A stretch of DNA of 64,000 bases from Asanoa ferruginea (GTDB lineage: Bacteria; Actinomycetota; Actinomycetes; Mycobacteriales; Micromonosporaceae), in the NCBI RefSeq assembly GCF_003387075.1, contig NZ_QUMQ01000001.1, positions 2,790,001 to 2,854,000 of the forward strand, read 5' to 3'. Position 1 is the first letter of the stretch. Every line of letters starts with the position of its first letter. Shown here in pieces: positions 1 through 7,888 of this stretch. The position numbers and the translations under genes are program-made. The notes under the pieces are model-generated. The model made no database searches and was not told the origin of the DNA. It saw only the letters and a list, made by a program, of their open reading frames with translations.

Positions 1-2
1 CC

Positions 3-614
3 GCGTACAAGAAGTCGAAGGCTGTTGCCCGGCTTTTGATCAACGGCACTGAGCTGTGCACCGGTTGGCGGCTCGGCGCGACCAACCGGATGCTGACCAA
101 CAACCACTGCATGGTGACCTCGAGCGACGCCTACGACACCGAGGTGTGGTTCGACTACCAGTGCGCGAAGTGTGGCGGCGACGCGGTGTTCAAGCCGACC
201 AAGGTCTGGGGCGACAAGGTGCTCGCCACCGAGCGCGACCTCGACTTCACGCTGTTCACGGTGGAGAACTTCACCCAGGTGCAGAAGTTCGGCTACCTGA
301 CCATCGAGCCCACCCGGCCGGTGAAGGGCAGCGAGGTCTACATCCCGCAGCACCCCGGCGGCAACCCGGGCATGATCGCGATGGGCAGCGACAAGGACAG
401 CGGCGGCATCTGCGCGGTCGCCGACCCGTCCTACGACGGCTACGGGCAGGACTCCGACGTCTCCTACTACTGCGACACCGCGGGCGGTTCGTCCGGTTCG
501 CCGGTGATCTCGCGGAAGACCGACCGGGTCATCGCCCTGCACCACTTCGGCGGCTGCCCCAACAGCGGTGTCCGGATCGACCTGGTTTACGGCAAGATCA
601 AGAAGCTTCTCTAG
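3..614 (+). CDS. Trypsin-like serine protease, C-terminal part (5' end outside window)
   Basis: The reading frame is open from the left edge, so the signal peptide and true start are missing; 203 residues are visible. A chymotrypsin-fold catalytic triad can be read: His in NNHC (visible residue 35), Asp in DLDFTLF (about residue 81) and Ser in GGSSGSPV (residue 164). Several paired cysteines (CAKC, GGIC, YYCDT, FGGC) point to a disulfide-bonded secreted enzyme, resembling bacterial Lys-C/glutamyl-type endopeptidases of family S1. Specificity cannot be assigned because the N-terminal part is absent. It is followed 42 bp later by a same-strand PAP2 gene with no obvious functional link. Confidence 0.85.
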   Translation, partial: AYKKSKAVARLLINGTELCTGWRLGATNRMLTNNHCMVTSSDAYDTEVWFDYQCAKCGGDAVFKPTKVWGDKVLATERDLDFTLFTVENFTQVQKFGYLTIEPTRPVKGSEVYIPQHPGGNPGMIAMGSDKDSGGICAVADPSYDGYGQDSDVSYYCDTAGGSSGSPVISRKTDRVIALHHFGGCPNSGVRIDLVYGKIKKLL

Positions 615-656
615 GCGGGGCGGAGCCGGAGTGCACCGCGCGGATACGGTGGTCAC

Positions 657-1346
657 GTGCGCAACGCGATCACCGAACGGGCGGCCGCCCTCCGGCTCCG
701 GCCGGTGCGGCCTGCCGGCTGGTGGTTCGACCTCCTGCTGATCGGGCTGTTCGCGCTGCTCACCGGCGTTCTCGCCGCTGGCGGCCTGCTCGGCGTCGAC
801 CAGACCGTGCGCGACTGGTGCGTGACACACCAGACGCAGGTCACCCACTGGCTCGCCCGGGTCTTCAACTTCCTGGGCAACGGCGGCCCGCTGACCGTGA
901 TCAGCCTGGTCATCGCCATCTTCCTGGCGATCCGCCGGCGCAACCTCTACCCGATCCTGCCGGTCGTGGCGGCGTTCCTGCTGACCGGCATCGTGATCAT
1001 GCCGCTGAAGATCTGGACCGAGCGGGCGGCACCGGGCTACACCGGCCCGCACGCGGTGGATCTTTTCAACAGCGCCCTGCCACCGGGTACGTACGACACC
1101 GGCTACCCGTCCGGCCACCTGGTCAACACCGTGGTCTGGTACGGCGTCATCGCCCTGCTCCTGGCACCCTGGCTGAACCGCACGGCCAACCTGTGGTTGC
1201 GCATCGCCCCGCCGGCGATCGTCTTCCTGACCACCATCTACCTCGATTTCCACTGGCTGACCGACTCGGTCGCCGGCCTGCTGCTGGGCCTGTTCATCGC
1301 CCGCCTGATCGACCGGGTGCCATGGCAGCTACCAACCCGCCAGTAG
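657..1346 (+). CDS. PAP2-superfamily phosphatase, integral membrane
   Basis: This 229-residue protein is a predicted membrane phosphatase of the PAP2 / phosphatidic acid phosphatase family, acting on lipid phosphates or undecaprenyl diphosphate at the membrane. All three signature motifs are readable: KxxxxxRxxP as KIWTERAAPG (around residue 118), PSGH in YPSGHLVN (around 151) and the histidine motif in FHWLTDSVAG (around 199). At least five hydrophobic segments surround them. The GTG start at 657 is the first codon in frame that leaves the whole first membrane segment intact. The 3' end overlaps the next gene's start by 25 bp, so the two are probably translated from one message. The substrate is not determined. 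Confidence 0.85.
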   Translation: MRNAITERAAALRLRPVRPAGWWFDLLLIGLFALLTGVLAAGGLLGVDQTVRDWCVTHQTQVTHWLARVFNFLGNGGPLTVISLVIAIFLAIRRRNLYPILPVVAAFLLTGIVIMPLKIWTERAAPGYTGPHAVDLFNSALPPGTYDTGYPSGHLVNTVVWYGVIALLLAPWLNRTANLWLRIAPPAIVFLTTIYLDFHWLTDSVAGLLLGLFIARLIDRVPWQLPTRQ

Positions 1347-2578
1347 CCCTCGCCCGCCGCCTCGGCCTGCGCGACGCGGTCGTGCTCGGCCTCGGCTCGA
1401 TGCTGGGCGCCGGGGTGTTCGTCGTGTTCGCACCCGCGGCCGCGGCCGCCGGCGGCACCGGCCTGCTGGTCGCCCTGGGCGTGGCCGGCTTCGTGGCCTT
1501 CTGCAACGCGACGAGTTCGGCCCGGCTGGCCGCTCGCTATCCGGAGTCCGGCGGCGCCTACGTCTACGGCCGCGAGCGGATCGGCGCGTTCCCCGGCTTC
1601 CTGGCCGGCTGGGCGTTCGTCGCCGGCAAGACGGCGAGCTGCGCGGCGATGGCGCTGGCGATCGGCACGTACGCCTGGCCGGCGCATCCCCGCCCGATCG
1701 CCGTCGCCGCCGTGCTCGCGGTGACCGCCGTCAACCTGCGCGGCATAGCGAAAACGGCCCGCGTCACGGCGGTGCTGGTTTCGTTGACCCTGGCGGTCCT
1801 GGTCGCGGTGGCAGTGGCCGGGTTGGCCGGCGGCCCGCACCTGTCGCTCACCGGCTCGCTATCGGCCAGCGGCGTGCTGGAGGCGGCCGGCCTGCTGTTC
1901 TTCGCGTTCGCCGGCTACGCCCGGATCGCGACCCTGGGCGAGGAGGTCCGCGACCCGGCCCGAACGATCCCGCGCGCGATCCCGCTGGCCCTGGGCATCG
2001 TGCTGGTGGTCTACGCGGTGCTGGCCGTCGTGACCCTGGCGGTGCTCGGCCCGGCCCGCCTCGCGTCGGCGTCGGCACCGCTGGCCGCGGTGGTTTCGGT
2101 AGCCGGCCCGGCGGGCCTGGCCGGAGTCGTCCGCGCCGGCGCCGTGGTCGCGGTGCTCGGGGTGCTGGTCGCGCTGCTGGCAGGGGTCGGCCGCACGGCG
2201 CTGGCGATGGGCCGCCGGCGCGACCTGCCCGCCGCGCTCGCCGCGGTCCACCCGTCGACCCAGGTCCCACACATCGCCGAGTTGGTGGTGGCCGCGGCCG
2301 TCCTGGTGCTGGTCCTGGTCGGCGGCCTGACCACGGCGATCGCCGCGTCGAGCTGCCTGGTCCTGGTCTACTACGGCATCGCCAACGCGGCGGCGCTCAC
2401 CCTGCGCCACGAGCCGGGCCGTCGCCTGCCGGTCCGCACCCTGGCCGCCCTGGGCGTGCTCGGCTGCCTCCTGCTGGCGCTGACCCTCCCGGCACACGGC
2501 GTGTTGTCCGGCGCGGCGGTCCTGGCCGTCGGCGCCGTTTGGTATGCCGCTCGGCAGCTCCTGCGGCGGCGCGCGTAG
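1322..2578 (+). CDS. APC-family amino acid permease
   Basis: A 418-residue polytopic membrane protein. The N-terminal GLGSMLGAGVFVVFAP matches the helix-1 Gly-rich substrate-binding motif of the amino acid-polyamine-organocation family, and about 12 hydrophobic segments follow, as usual for this family. The ATG at 1322 is the start that lies just inside the end of the PAP2 gene (25-bp overlap); the same frame stays open far upstream, but that part is antisense-like sequence over the protease and is not protein. The transported amino acid cannot be told from sequence alone. A hairpin terminator lies 18 bp after the stop. Confidence 0.85.
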   Translation: MAATNPPVALARRLGLRDAVVLGLGSMLGAGVFVVFAPAAAAAGGTGLLVALGVAGFVAFCNATSSARLAARYPESGGAYVYGRERIGAFPGFLAGWAFVAGKTASCAAMALAIGTYAWPAHPRPIAVAAVLAVTAVNLRGIAKTARVTAVLVSLTLAVLVAVAVAGLAGGPHLSLTGSLSASGVLEAAGLLFFAFAGYARIATLGEEVRDPARTIPRAIPLALGIVLVVYAVLAVVTLAVLGPARLASASAPLAAVVSVAGPAGLAGVVRAGAVVAVLGVLVALLAGVGRTALAMGRRRDLPAALAAVHPSTQVPHIAELVVAAAVLVLVLVGGLTTAIAASSCLVLVYYGIANAAALTLRHEPGRRLPVRTLAALGVLGCLLLALTLPAHGVLSGAAVLAVGAVWYAARQLLRRRA

Positions 2579-2596
2579 CTCGGCCGACACGAAAAT

Positions 2597-2625
2597 GCCG
2601 GCGAAGAGTCGAACCCTTCGCCGGC
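2597..2625. terminator. Hairpin terminator between convergent genes
   Basis: A perfect 10-bp stem (GCCGGCGAAG, 2597-2606, with CTTCGCCGGC, 2616-2625) and a 9-nt loop. Read leftward it is followed by ATTTTCG, a short U tract, so it best fits termination of the leftward gene at 2640-3014, while also closing off the permease gene. Confidence 0.6.
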
Positions 2626-2639
2626 CGGTCAGAGATAAA

Positions 2640-3014
2640 TCAGTGCTTACGGCGCTTGATCTTCTGCGCGAGGAAGATGCCGACCGAGACGACGCCGGTC
2701 CCGGCCGTCGCGTAGAGGGTGACCTCCGCCGAAGCGTCGGCCGCTTTGCAGGCGACGAACGCGAAGCCGGGCCAGATCAGGGTTGTCGCAGTCCGGATCA
2801 AATTGTTGAAGGAGCTGGCCGTGCTTCCGCGCTCGTCTCGGATCACCACGCGTGCGTTCGTGCCGGGAGCCGTCCACGCCGCCTCGATGTCGAGGGCGTA
2901 GCCGCGATTCGTCAACGCTCCGGTCTCGACCGGCGGGTTGGCTGGTGTCGGTTCCGCAGTGGGGCCTACCGTGTCGCGGGCACTGCGGCGTTCTAGCTCT
3001 GTCGGACCGGTCAT
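2640..3014 (-). CDS. Small hypothetical protein with C-terminal membrane segment
   Basis: I do not recognise this 124-residue protein. The N-terminal third is polar and Pro/Thr-rich. The middle has a mixed alpha/beta look. The C-terminus holds a hydrophobic stretch (ATAGTGVVSVGIFLAQKI) followed by a basic KRRKH tail, which suggests a tail-anchored or single-pass protein. The ATG at 3014 is preferred over the upstream GTG at 3035 because a GGGGGG Shine-Dalgarno lies just before it. Base composition is less GC-biased than in neighbouring genes, as in the following 900 bp, so this may be horizontally acquired. A terminator at 2597-2625 follows the stop. Confidence 0.55.
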   Translation of the reverse strand: MTGPTELERRSARDTVGPTAEPTPANPPVETGALTNRGYALDIEAAWTAPGTNARVVIRDERGSTASSFNNLIRTATTLIWPGFAFVACKAADASAEVTLYATAGTGVVSVGIFLAQKIKRRKH

Positions 3015-3250
3015 TTCCCCCCGACGTCCTTCCACTCGTTGGACAGATCAGCCCCCCGAAACGCCGACCTCTGCAGTCTTTTGTAGAACCAGGCGGCCCT
3101 ACGGTCAGTGACCCTAACACCGCTCAGCCATATGACATGGCACTTGTTATGGGATGCCTTCGCCATACACCCCAATGGCTGACAACCGAATGGATGCGCG
3201 TCCTTTGAGCTGCAATCCCCGTTTGACGCCATGCGCCGATGTTGCCCAGG

Positions 3251-3273
3251 ACGGACAATATGTCCGTTATGCT
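3251..3273 (+). promoter_or_regulatory. Operator-like palindrome and -10 box in a gene-free interval
   Basis: In the otherwise featureless 3015-3582 interval there is a perfect inverted repeat, ACGGACA-ata-TGTCCGT (3251-3267), directly abutting a -10-like TATGCT (3268-3273). It looks like a promoter under a dimeric repressor. Downstream, an ATG at 3306 with GAAGGA before it opens a 65-codon frame (to 3503) that has no recognisable domain and atypical codon use, so I do not call it a gene. Nothing else in this gap is convincing. Confidence 0.4.
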
Positions 3274-3582
3274 CGGCAAAGTCGAGGTCGAACCGAAGGA
3301 ACGACATGATTGCGTTGGATGGGCGAATACGCCACACGCTTGAGGGATCCGCTGGTCTAGGTAGCCATCATGTGAGACATTGTTTGAACCGCAGCTCGTG
3401 CAGACGATATATGGCTAATGACAGGGCAACTGCACGGGGCTCGGGATTGATGGCACAGCGGCCGGGTGGTGGCCAGGGCCGGGAAGGTGATCATCGTGCG
3501 TAGGCGGGGAAGTGTGCTGAGCCGACCAGCCGTGGGACTGGGAGAACAGCTCACGGTCGCGAGCGCGAGCGAGGAGGTTGAC

Positions 3583-3879
3583 ATGGCCCGTGAGCAGACA
3601 CAGACAGCACCGAGCACTGACAACGACACCAATGAAGAAGCGGCCGCGGGCAGTGCCGGTGGAACCGGCAGCGCGTTGACGCGGGCTACCTTCAACCTCA
3701 CCCCGCGAGCTGTCGAAGCGCTCGACCGGGCCTGCGCCCGCACCAAGGACACCAAGACCGACACGATCAACCGCGCCCTGGTGGTCTACAACCTCGTCCT
3801 CGAGCTGATGGAACGCGGCGGCGGGAGCCTGACGTTCCAGACCAACGACGGGCAGACGGAGCGCGTCCACATCATCTGA
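3583..3879 (+). CDS. Ribbon-helix-helix-like small protein
   Basis: A 98-residue protein with an acidic, Ala/Gly/Thr-rich disordered N-terminus (about 30 residues). A compact segment follows: a beta-like TRATFNL, then helices PRAVEALDRACARTKDTKT and DTINRALVVYNLVLELME. That order matches a ribbon-helix-helix (Arc/MetJ-type) DNA-binding fold. The ATG at 3583 is chosen because GAGGAGG lies 8 nt upstream; earlier in-frame starts lack this. No toxin-like partner gene is adjacent, so a toxin-antitoxin role is not supported. It may be a small regulator or a nucleoid-associated protein; function unknown. Confidence 0.65.
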   Translation: MAREQTQTAPSTDNDTNEEAAAGSAGGTGSALTRATFNLTPRAVEALDRACARTKDTKTDTINRALVVYNLVLELMERGGGSLTFQTNDGQTERVHII

Positions 3880-3939
3880 CGACCGCGCGAGCGCAAACTG
3901 CTTATGTGGCCAATGCGATCGAAGGGCGGCGCTGGACCG

Positions 3940-5037
3940 CTAGCTGACCCAGGAGCCGGCGCGCATGACGCGGACGACGCGCAGGTCGGCGTCGAGGATG
4001 GCCAGGTCGGCGCGCCAGCCCGGTTGCAGGCTGCCGACCGTCTCGCCCAGGCCGATCGCGCGGGCCGGGGTCGTGGCCGCCATGCGGCAGGCGTCGACGA
4101 TCGGGATGCCGGCGCCGACCGCCTGGCGCAGCGCCGCGTCCATGGTCAGGGTGCTGCCGGCGATCGCGCCGTCGCGGGTCAGGCGGGCCACCCGGTCGCT
4201 GACCGTGACCTCCTGGCCGCCCAGGTCGTAGGCGCCGTCGGGCATGCCGGCCGCGGCCATCGCGTCGGTGACCAGCGCGGCCCGGTCGGCGCCGGTGACC
4301 GTCGTGGCGAAGGACAAGGTGCCGTCATGCAGGTGTACGCCGTCGGCGACGAACTCGCACACCACGCTGGCCGCGCCGAGCAGGGCGAAGACCGGGCCGG
4401 GCTCGCGGTGGTGCGGTGGCCGCATCCCGTTGAACACGTGCGTGCCCACACTGGCCCCGGCGTCGACCGCGGCCAAGGTCTGGTCGTAGGTCGCGTCGGT
4501 GTGCCCGACGGCCGCGATCACGCCGTGGGCGACGAGGAACTGGATCGCGTCGAGCGCACCGGGCCGCTCTGGCGCGATCGTCACCATCCGGACGGCGCCC
4601 CCGCCCAGGGTGAGCAGCGCGGTGAGTTCCTCCTCCGACGGGTCGCGGAGGAAGTCAGGGTTCTGCGCGCCGCACCGGACGGTCGACAGGTAGGGGCCCT
4701 CGAAGTGGATGCCGGCCAGCACCCCGGCGTCGACCAGCGGCGCGAACGCCGAGGTGGCCGCGCGCATCAGCGGGAACGGCGAGCTGACCAGGCTCGCGAA
4801 CAGCGTCGTGGTGCCGTGTCGCAGGTGGAACGCGGCCGCGCGGACCGCAGCGTCGGGATCGCCGGTGGTGAACGTGTCGCCGCCGCCACCGTGGTTGTGC
4901 ATGTCGACGAAGCCCGGAACGATCCACTGGGGATCGGCGACCTCGCCGGGCGTGACCGCACCGATCCGGGTGCCGGTCACCTCGACCGAGCCCGTCACGA
5001 CGCCCGTGGGCGTCACCACCCGTCCGTCGATCCTCAC
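3940..5037 (-). CDS. nagA: N-acetylglucosamine-6-phosphate deacetylase
   Basis: This 365-residue amidohydrolase removes acetate from GlcNAc-6-phosphate (or GalNAc-6-phosphate) in amino-sugar catabolism. Family marks are present: the metal-binding DMHNHGGGGD (around residue 46), EGPYLS (around 115), the HVFNGM motif, and the catalytic Asp in VTDAMAAAG. Length fits NagA. The GTG start overlaps the stop of the upstream ROK kinase gene as GTGA, showing tight translational coupling. It is the last gene of a three-gene operon (SIS protein, ROK kinase, NagA) divergent from a DeoR regulator. The GlcNAc versus GalNAc preference cannot be read from the sequence. Confidence 0.9.
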   Translation of the reverse strand: MRIDGRVVTPTGVVTGSVEVTGTRIGAVTPGEVADPQWIVPGFVDMHNHGGGGDTFTTGDPDAAVRAAAFHLRHGTTTLFASLVSSPFPLMRAATSAFAPLVDAGVLAGIHFEGPYLSTVRCGAQNPDFLRDPSEEELTALLTLGGGAVRMVTIAPERPGALDAIQFLVAHGVIAAVGHTDATYDQTLAAVDAGASVGTHVFNGMRPPHHREPGPVFALLGAASVVCEFVADGVHLHDGTLSFATTVTGADRAALVTDAMAAAGMPDGAYDLGGQEVTVSDRVARLTRDGAIAGSTLTMDAALRQAVGAGIPIVDACRMAATTPARAIGLGETVGSLQPGWRADLAILDADLRVVRVMRAGSWVS

Positions 5038-5963
5038 GCCGCCTCCAACGCGTCCCCGCCGAGCAGGCCGGCGCCGAGGCAGCCCGCCGCGTCGCCCAGC
5101 GCCGCCCGCACCAGCGCCGGTTCGCGCTGGAACGTCAACCGTGACCGCACGCCCGCCGCCAGCGGCTCGAGCAGTTGCGGGCCCGCCTCGGACAGGCCGC
5201 CGCCGACCACGATCACCGACGCGTCGAACAGCGTCTGCGCGATCGTCAGACCGTCGGCCAGCGCGTCGACGACCTCGCCCCAGGCACGGACCGCCACCGG
5301 CTCGTCCAGCAGAGCCCGCGCGGCCACCTCCGCGGCTGAGACACCGCCCGCACCGGACAGCTCCGCATACCGGCGGGCCAACGCCGCCGCCGACGCCACC
5401 GACTCCAGGCAGCCACGGGCGCCACAGGCGCAGATCGGGCCGTCGGGCCGGACCATGATGTGCCCGACCTCGCCGGCCGCGCCGTGTGCGCCGGCGAACG
5501 CCTTGCCGTCGACCACGTGCGCGGCCGCGATGCCGGTGCCGACAGCCACGAACAGCACGTGCCGGTTGCCGGCTCCGGCGCCCAGCCGGGCCTCGGCGAC
5601 CCCGCCGGCGCGCACGTCGTGGCCGAGCGCGGCGGGCAGGCCGAGACGATCAGAAACCAGATCACGCAGGGGTACGTCCCGGAAGCCCACGTTGGCCGCC
5701 CAGACCGCGACGCCCCGGGCCTCGTCGACCACGCCGGGCACCGCGACGCCGACCGCCACCGGGTTGAGCCCGTCGGCGCGGGCCTTGTCGGCCAGCCCGG
5801 CGGCCACGTCGAGGATGGTCGCGACGACCGCCGGGCCGCCGGCCGGGGCGTTGGTCGGGTGCCGCTCGGCGTGCCGCAACTCGCCGGACCTGGACACCAG
5901 GCCGCACTTCATCACCGTGCCGCCCACGTCGAGCGCGACGACGACGTCGTCGGGACCGGTCAT
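5034..5963 (-). CDS. ROK-family sugar kinase
   Basis: A 309-residue cytoplasmic kinase. The N-terminal ALDVGGTVMKCGLV is the phosphate-1 ATP motif of the ROK family, the central part has GHDVRAGGVAEA, and GPICACGARGCLES is the ROK zinc-binding motif (CxCGxxGCLE). In this operon it most likely phosphorylates an N-acetylhexosamine at C6 to make the NagA substrate; that assignment rests on context. Both ends overlap neighbours by 4 bp (ATGA with the SIS gene, GTGA with nagA). A glucokinase role is possible but less likely here. Confidence 0.88.
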   Translation of the reverse strand: MTGPDDVVVALDVGGTVMKCGLVSRSGELRHAERHPTNAPAGGPAVVATILDVAAGLADKARADGLNPVAVGVAVPGVVDEARGVAVWAANVGFRDVPLRDLVSDRLGLPAALGHDVRAGGVAEARLGAGAGNRHVLFVAVGTGIAAAHVVDGKAFAGAHGAAGEVGHIMVRPDGPICACGARGCLESVASAAALARRYAELSGAGGVSAAEVAARALLDEPVAVRAWGEVVDALADGLTIAQTLFDASVIVVGGGLSEAGPQLLEPLAAGVRSRLTFQREPALVRAALGDAAGCLGAGLLGGDALEAA

Positions 5964-6841
5964 CGCGGGTCCAGCAGCACGGCGCGGGTCAGGTTGCGCG
6001 GCGCGTCGGGGTTCAGCCCACGATGCTGGGCCAACGCGACCGCGAACCGCTGCGCCAGGATCAACTCGGCCATCGGGTCAAGCGTGGCACCCTCGCCGGC
6101 GCCGACGAACGTCGCCCCGGTCGCGGTGACCTCGGCGGCGAGCCCGGACGGCGGCGCGCCGAGCGTCCAGACCGCCCGCCGGGGCGCGGCGATCGCGATC
6201 GGGCCGTGCCGGTAGTCCATCGCCGGATAGGCCTCGGTCCAGAAGGCGGCCGCCTCGCGGCACTTGAGCGCGGCCTCGTGCGCCAGCCCGACCGTCCAGC
6301 CCTGCCCGACGAACGTCACCTGCTCGACCGCGGCGGGGTCGAGCGGCAGCGGTGCGTCGACCGCGCTTCGGGCGTCGGCGGCCAGCGCCGCGACGTCTTC
6401 GCCCAGCCCGGCCCGGAGCAGGGCCAGCGCGCTGGTGGCGAACCGGGTCTGCACCACCGACCGCTCGTCGGCGAAGGGCAGCGCGAGCACCGCGCCGGCC
6501 CGGGCGGCCGCCGGGGAGGTCGGGTCGCCGACGATCGCGAGGTTCGGGCCGGACAGGCCGCCGAGCAGGTCGACGATCTCGGTGGTGGTGCCGGACCGGC
6601 TGATCGCCACGACCAGGTCGTAGGCCCGGCCGCGGGGGAACTCCGATGCCTGGAACGCGTCGGTCTCGCCGTGGCCGAGGCTTTCGCGGCGGGCGGCGTA
6701 CGCCATCGCCATGAACCAACTCGTGCCGCAACCCACGACGGCCACCCGCTGCCCGCGGCGCGGCAGTGCGTCAAGGTCGAGGGACGCGGCACGCGGCCAG
6801 ACCTCGGGTTGGGTGGCGATTTCCGTCTCGACGTGCGTCAC
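5960..6841 (-). CDS. SIS-domain sugar isomerase/deaminase (AgaS or GlmS-C-like)
   Basis: A 293-residue protein with two SIS domains. VVGCGTSWFMAMAYA and AISRSGTTTEIVDLL form the first phosphosugar site; AALKCREAAAFWTEAY followed by YRHGPIA resembles the second domain of GlmS and AgaS. It lacks the glutamine amidotransferase half of GlmS, so a catabolic ketosamine/aldosamine 6-phosphate deaminase-isomerase step is likely. The GTG at 6841 is preferred: it has a GGGGGTGG ribosome site and begins where the domain begins, whereas the open frame up to 6961 runs into the operator region. It is first in the operon, transcribed away from the DeoR gene. Confidence 0.8.
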   Translation of the reverse strand: MTHVETEIATQPEVWPRAASLDLDALPRRGQRVAVVGCGTSWFMAMAYAARRESLGHGETDAFQASEFPRGRAYDLVVAISRSGTTTEIVDLLGGLSGPNLAIVGDPTSPAAARAGAVLALPFADERSVVQTRFATSALALLRAGLGEDVAALAADARSAVDAPLPLDPAAVEQVTFVGQGWTVGLAHEAALKCREAAAFWTEAYPAMDYRHGPIAIAAPRRAVWTLGAPPSGLAAEVTATGATFVGAGEGATLDPMAELILAQRFAVALAQHRGLNPDAPRNLTRAVLLDPR

Positions 6842-6892
6842 CCGATCCACCCCCAGGGGCCTGCGCGAATCAGCTCGATAATCGCTGTTTCC

Positions 6893-6997
6893 GCGCGTTA
6901 TTGTGCAGGAGAAGGCACCGTGCGGCAAGCATGCGCGGATCGCGCGTGACTGCGCATCCAAAGCGTTGCTTGCCGGTCGTTTCGCGCACTAGTGTGC
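6893..6997. promoter_or_regulatory. Three related 14-bp operator-like sites in the divergent promoter region
   Basis: The 192-bp region between the SIS gene and the deoR-type gene holds GCGCGTTATTGTGC (6893-6906), GCGCGTGACTGCGC (6942-6955) and GCGCACTAGTGTGC (6984-6997). The outer two agree at 11 of 14 positions, and the last is a near-perfect palindrome. Placement between a DeoR repressor and its likely target operon suggests these are its operators; binding is inferred. Confidence 0.5.
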
Positions 6998-7033
6998 ACC
7001 GCAATTACACGGGGTCCGTGCCAGGGGGTCGAT

Positions 7034-7819
7034 GTGGACCGGTACGCGCGTTGGAACGCCCTCCTCGAGCTGCTCACCGACAGCGGCCGGGTGAGCGTGG
7101 AAGACGCCGCGCAGCGTCTCAACGTCTCGCAGGCGACCATCCGGCGCGACTTCGACCAGCTCGGCCAGCAGCAGATGATCACCCGGACCCGGGGCGGCGC
7201 GGTCGCCAACGGCGTCTCCTACGACCTGCCGCTGCGCTACAAGACCGCGAAGCACTCGGCGGAGAAGCAGCGCATCGGCGCGGCCGCCGCGGCCCTGGTC
7301 GAGCCCGGCATGGTGGTCGGGCTCAACGGCGGCACGACGACCACCGAGGTGGCCCGTGCCCTGGCGGTGCGCCCCGACCTCAACTCCAGCGCCGACGGCG
7401 CGCAGCTCACCGTGGTCACCAACGCGCTCAACATCGCCAACGAGCTGCTGGTCCGCTCCCGGATGAAGATCGTGGTGGCCGGCGGGGTGGTCCGGCCGCA
7501 GTCGTTCGAGCTGGTCGGCCCGCTCGGCAGCGCGCTGCTCAAGGAGGTCACCCTCGACGTGGCGCTGCTCGGCGCCGACGCGATCGACGCGGTGCTCGGT
7601 CCGGCCGCCCACCACGAGGGCGAGGCGTCGATGAACGCGCTGATGGTCGCGCGCGCCCGCCGGGTCGTGATCATCGCCGACTCGTCGAAGCTGGGCGGTC
7701 ACGCGTTCGCCCGGATCTGCCCGATCGAGCGGGTCGAGACCCTGGTCACCGACTCGGGCGCGACCCCGGAGGCGATCGCGCCGTTCGTCGCCGCGGGCGT
7801 GACGGTGATCAGCGCATAG
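7034..7819 (+). CDS. DeoR-family transcriptional repressor
   Basis: A 261-residue regulator. The N-terminal helix-turn-helix (VSVEDAAQRLNVSQATIRRD, then LGQQQMITRTRGGA) is the classic DeoR signature, followed by a sugar-phosphate sensing DeoRC domain with GLNGGTTTTEVARAL and a C-terminal VIIADSSKLG motif. The GTG at 7034 is chosen because AGGGGG lies about 6 nt upstream and the protein then starts at the usual DeoR N-terminus. It is divergent from the SIS-ROK-NagA operon, so it probably represses that operon and responds to an amino-sugar phosphate. GlcNAc use in many actinomycetes is governed by a GntR protein (DasR), so a DeoR partner hints at a different amino sugar. Confidence 0.88.
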   Translation: MDRYARWNALLELLTDSGRVSVEDAAQRLNVSQATIRRDFDQLGQQQMITRTRGGAVANGVSYDLPLRYKTAKHSAEKQRIGAAAAALVEPGMVVGLNGGTTTTEVARALAVRPDLNSSADGAQLTVVTNALNIANELLVRSRMKIVVAGGVVRPQSFELVGPLGSALLKEVTLDVALLGADAIDAVLGPAAHHEGEASMNALMVARARRVVIIADSSKLGGHAFARICPIERVETLVTDSGATPEAIAPFVAAGVTVISA

Positions 7820-7888
7820 CGGTCTATCCGAATATCTACATACCCAGTAAGGTGTGCGCGATCCAACCGCGGAAGACGGGGAGCGCGT

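Noticed and set aside
2597..2625. Resemblance of the hairpin to a tRNA T-arm (GGTTCGACTC)
   Set aside because: No acceptor, D-arm or anticodon arm is present. It works better as a terminator, so no attachment site is called.
3904..6129. A 741-codon open frame on the plus strand
   Set aside because: It is opposite nagA and the ROK kinase gene, whose products show full family motifs; the plus frame has none.
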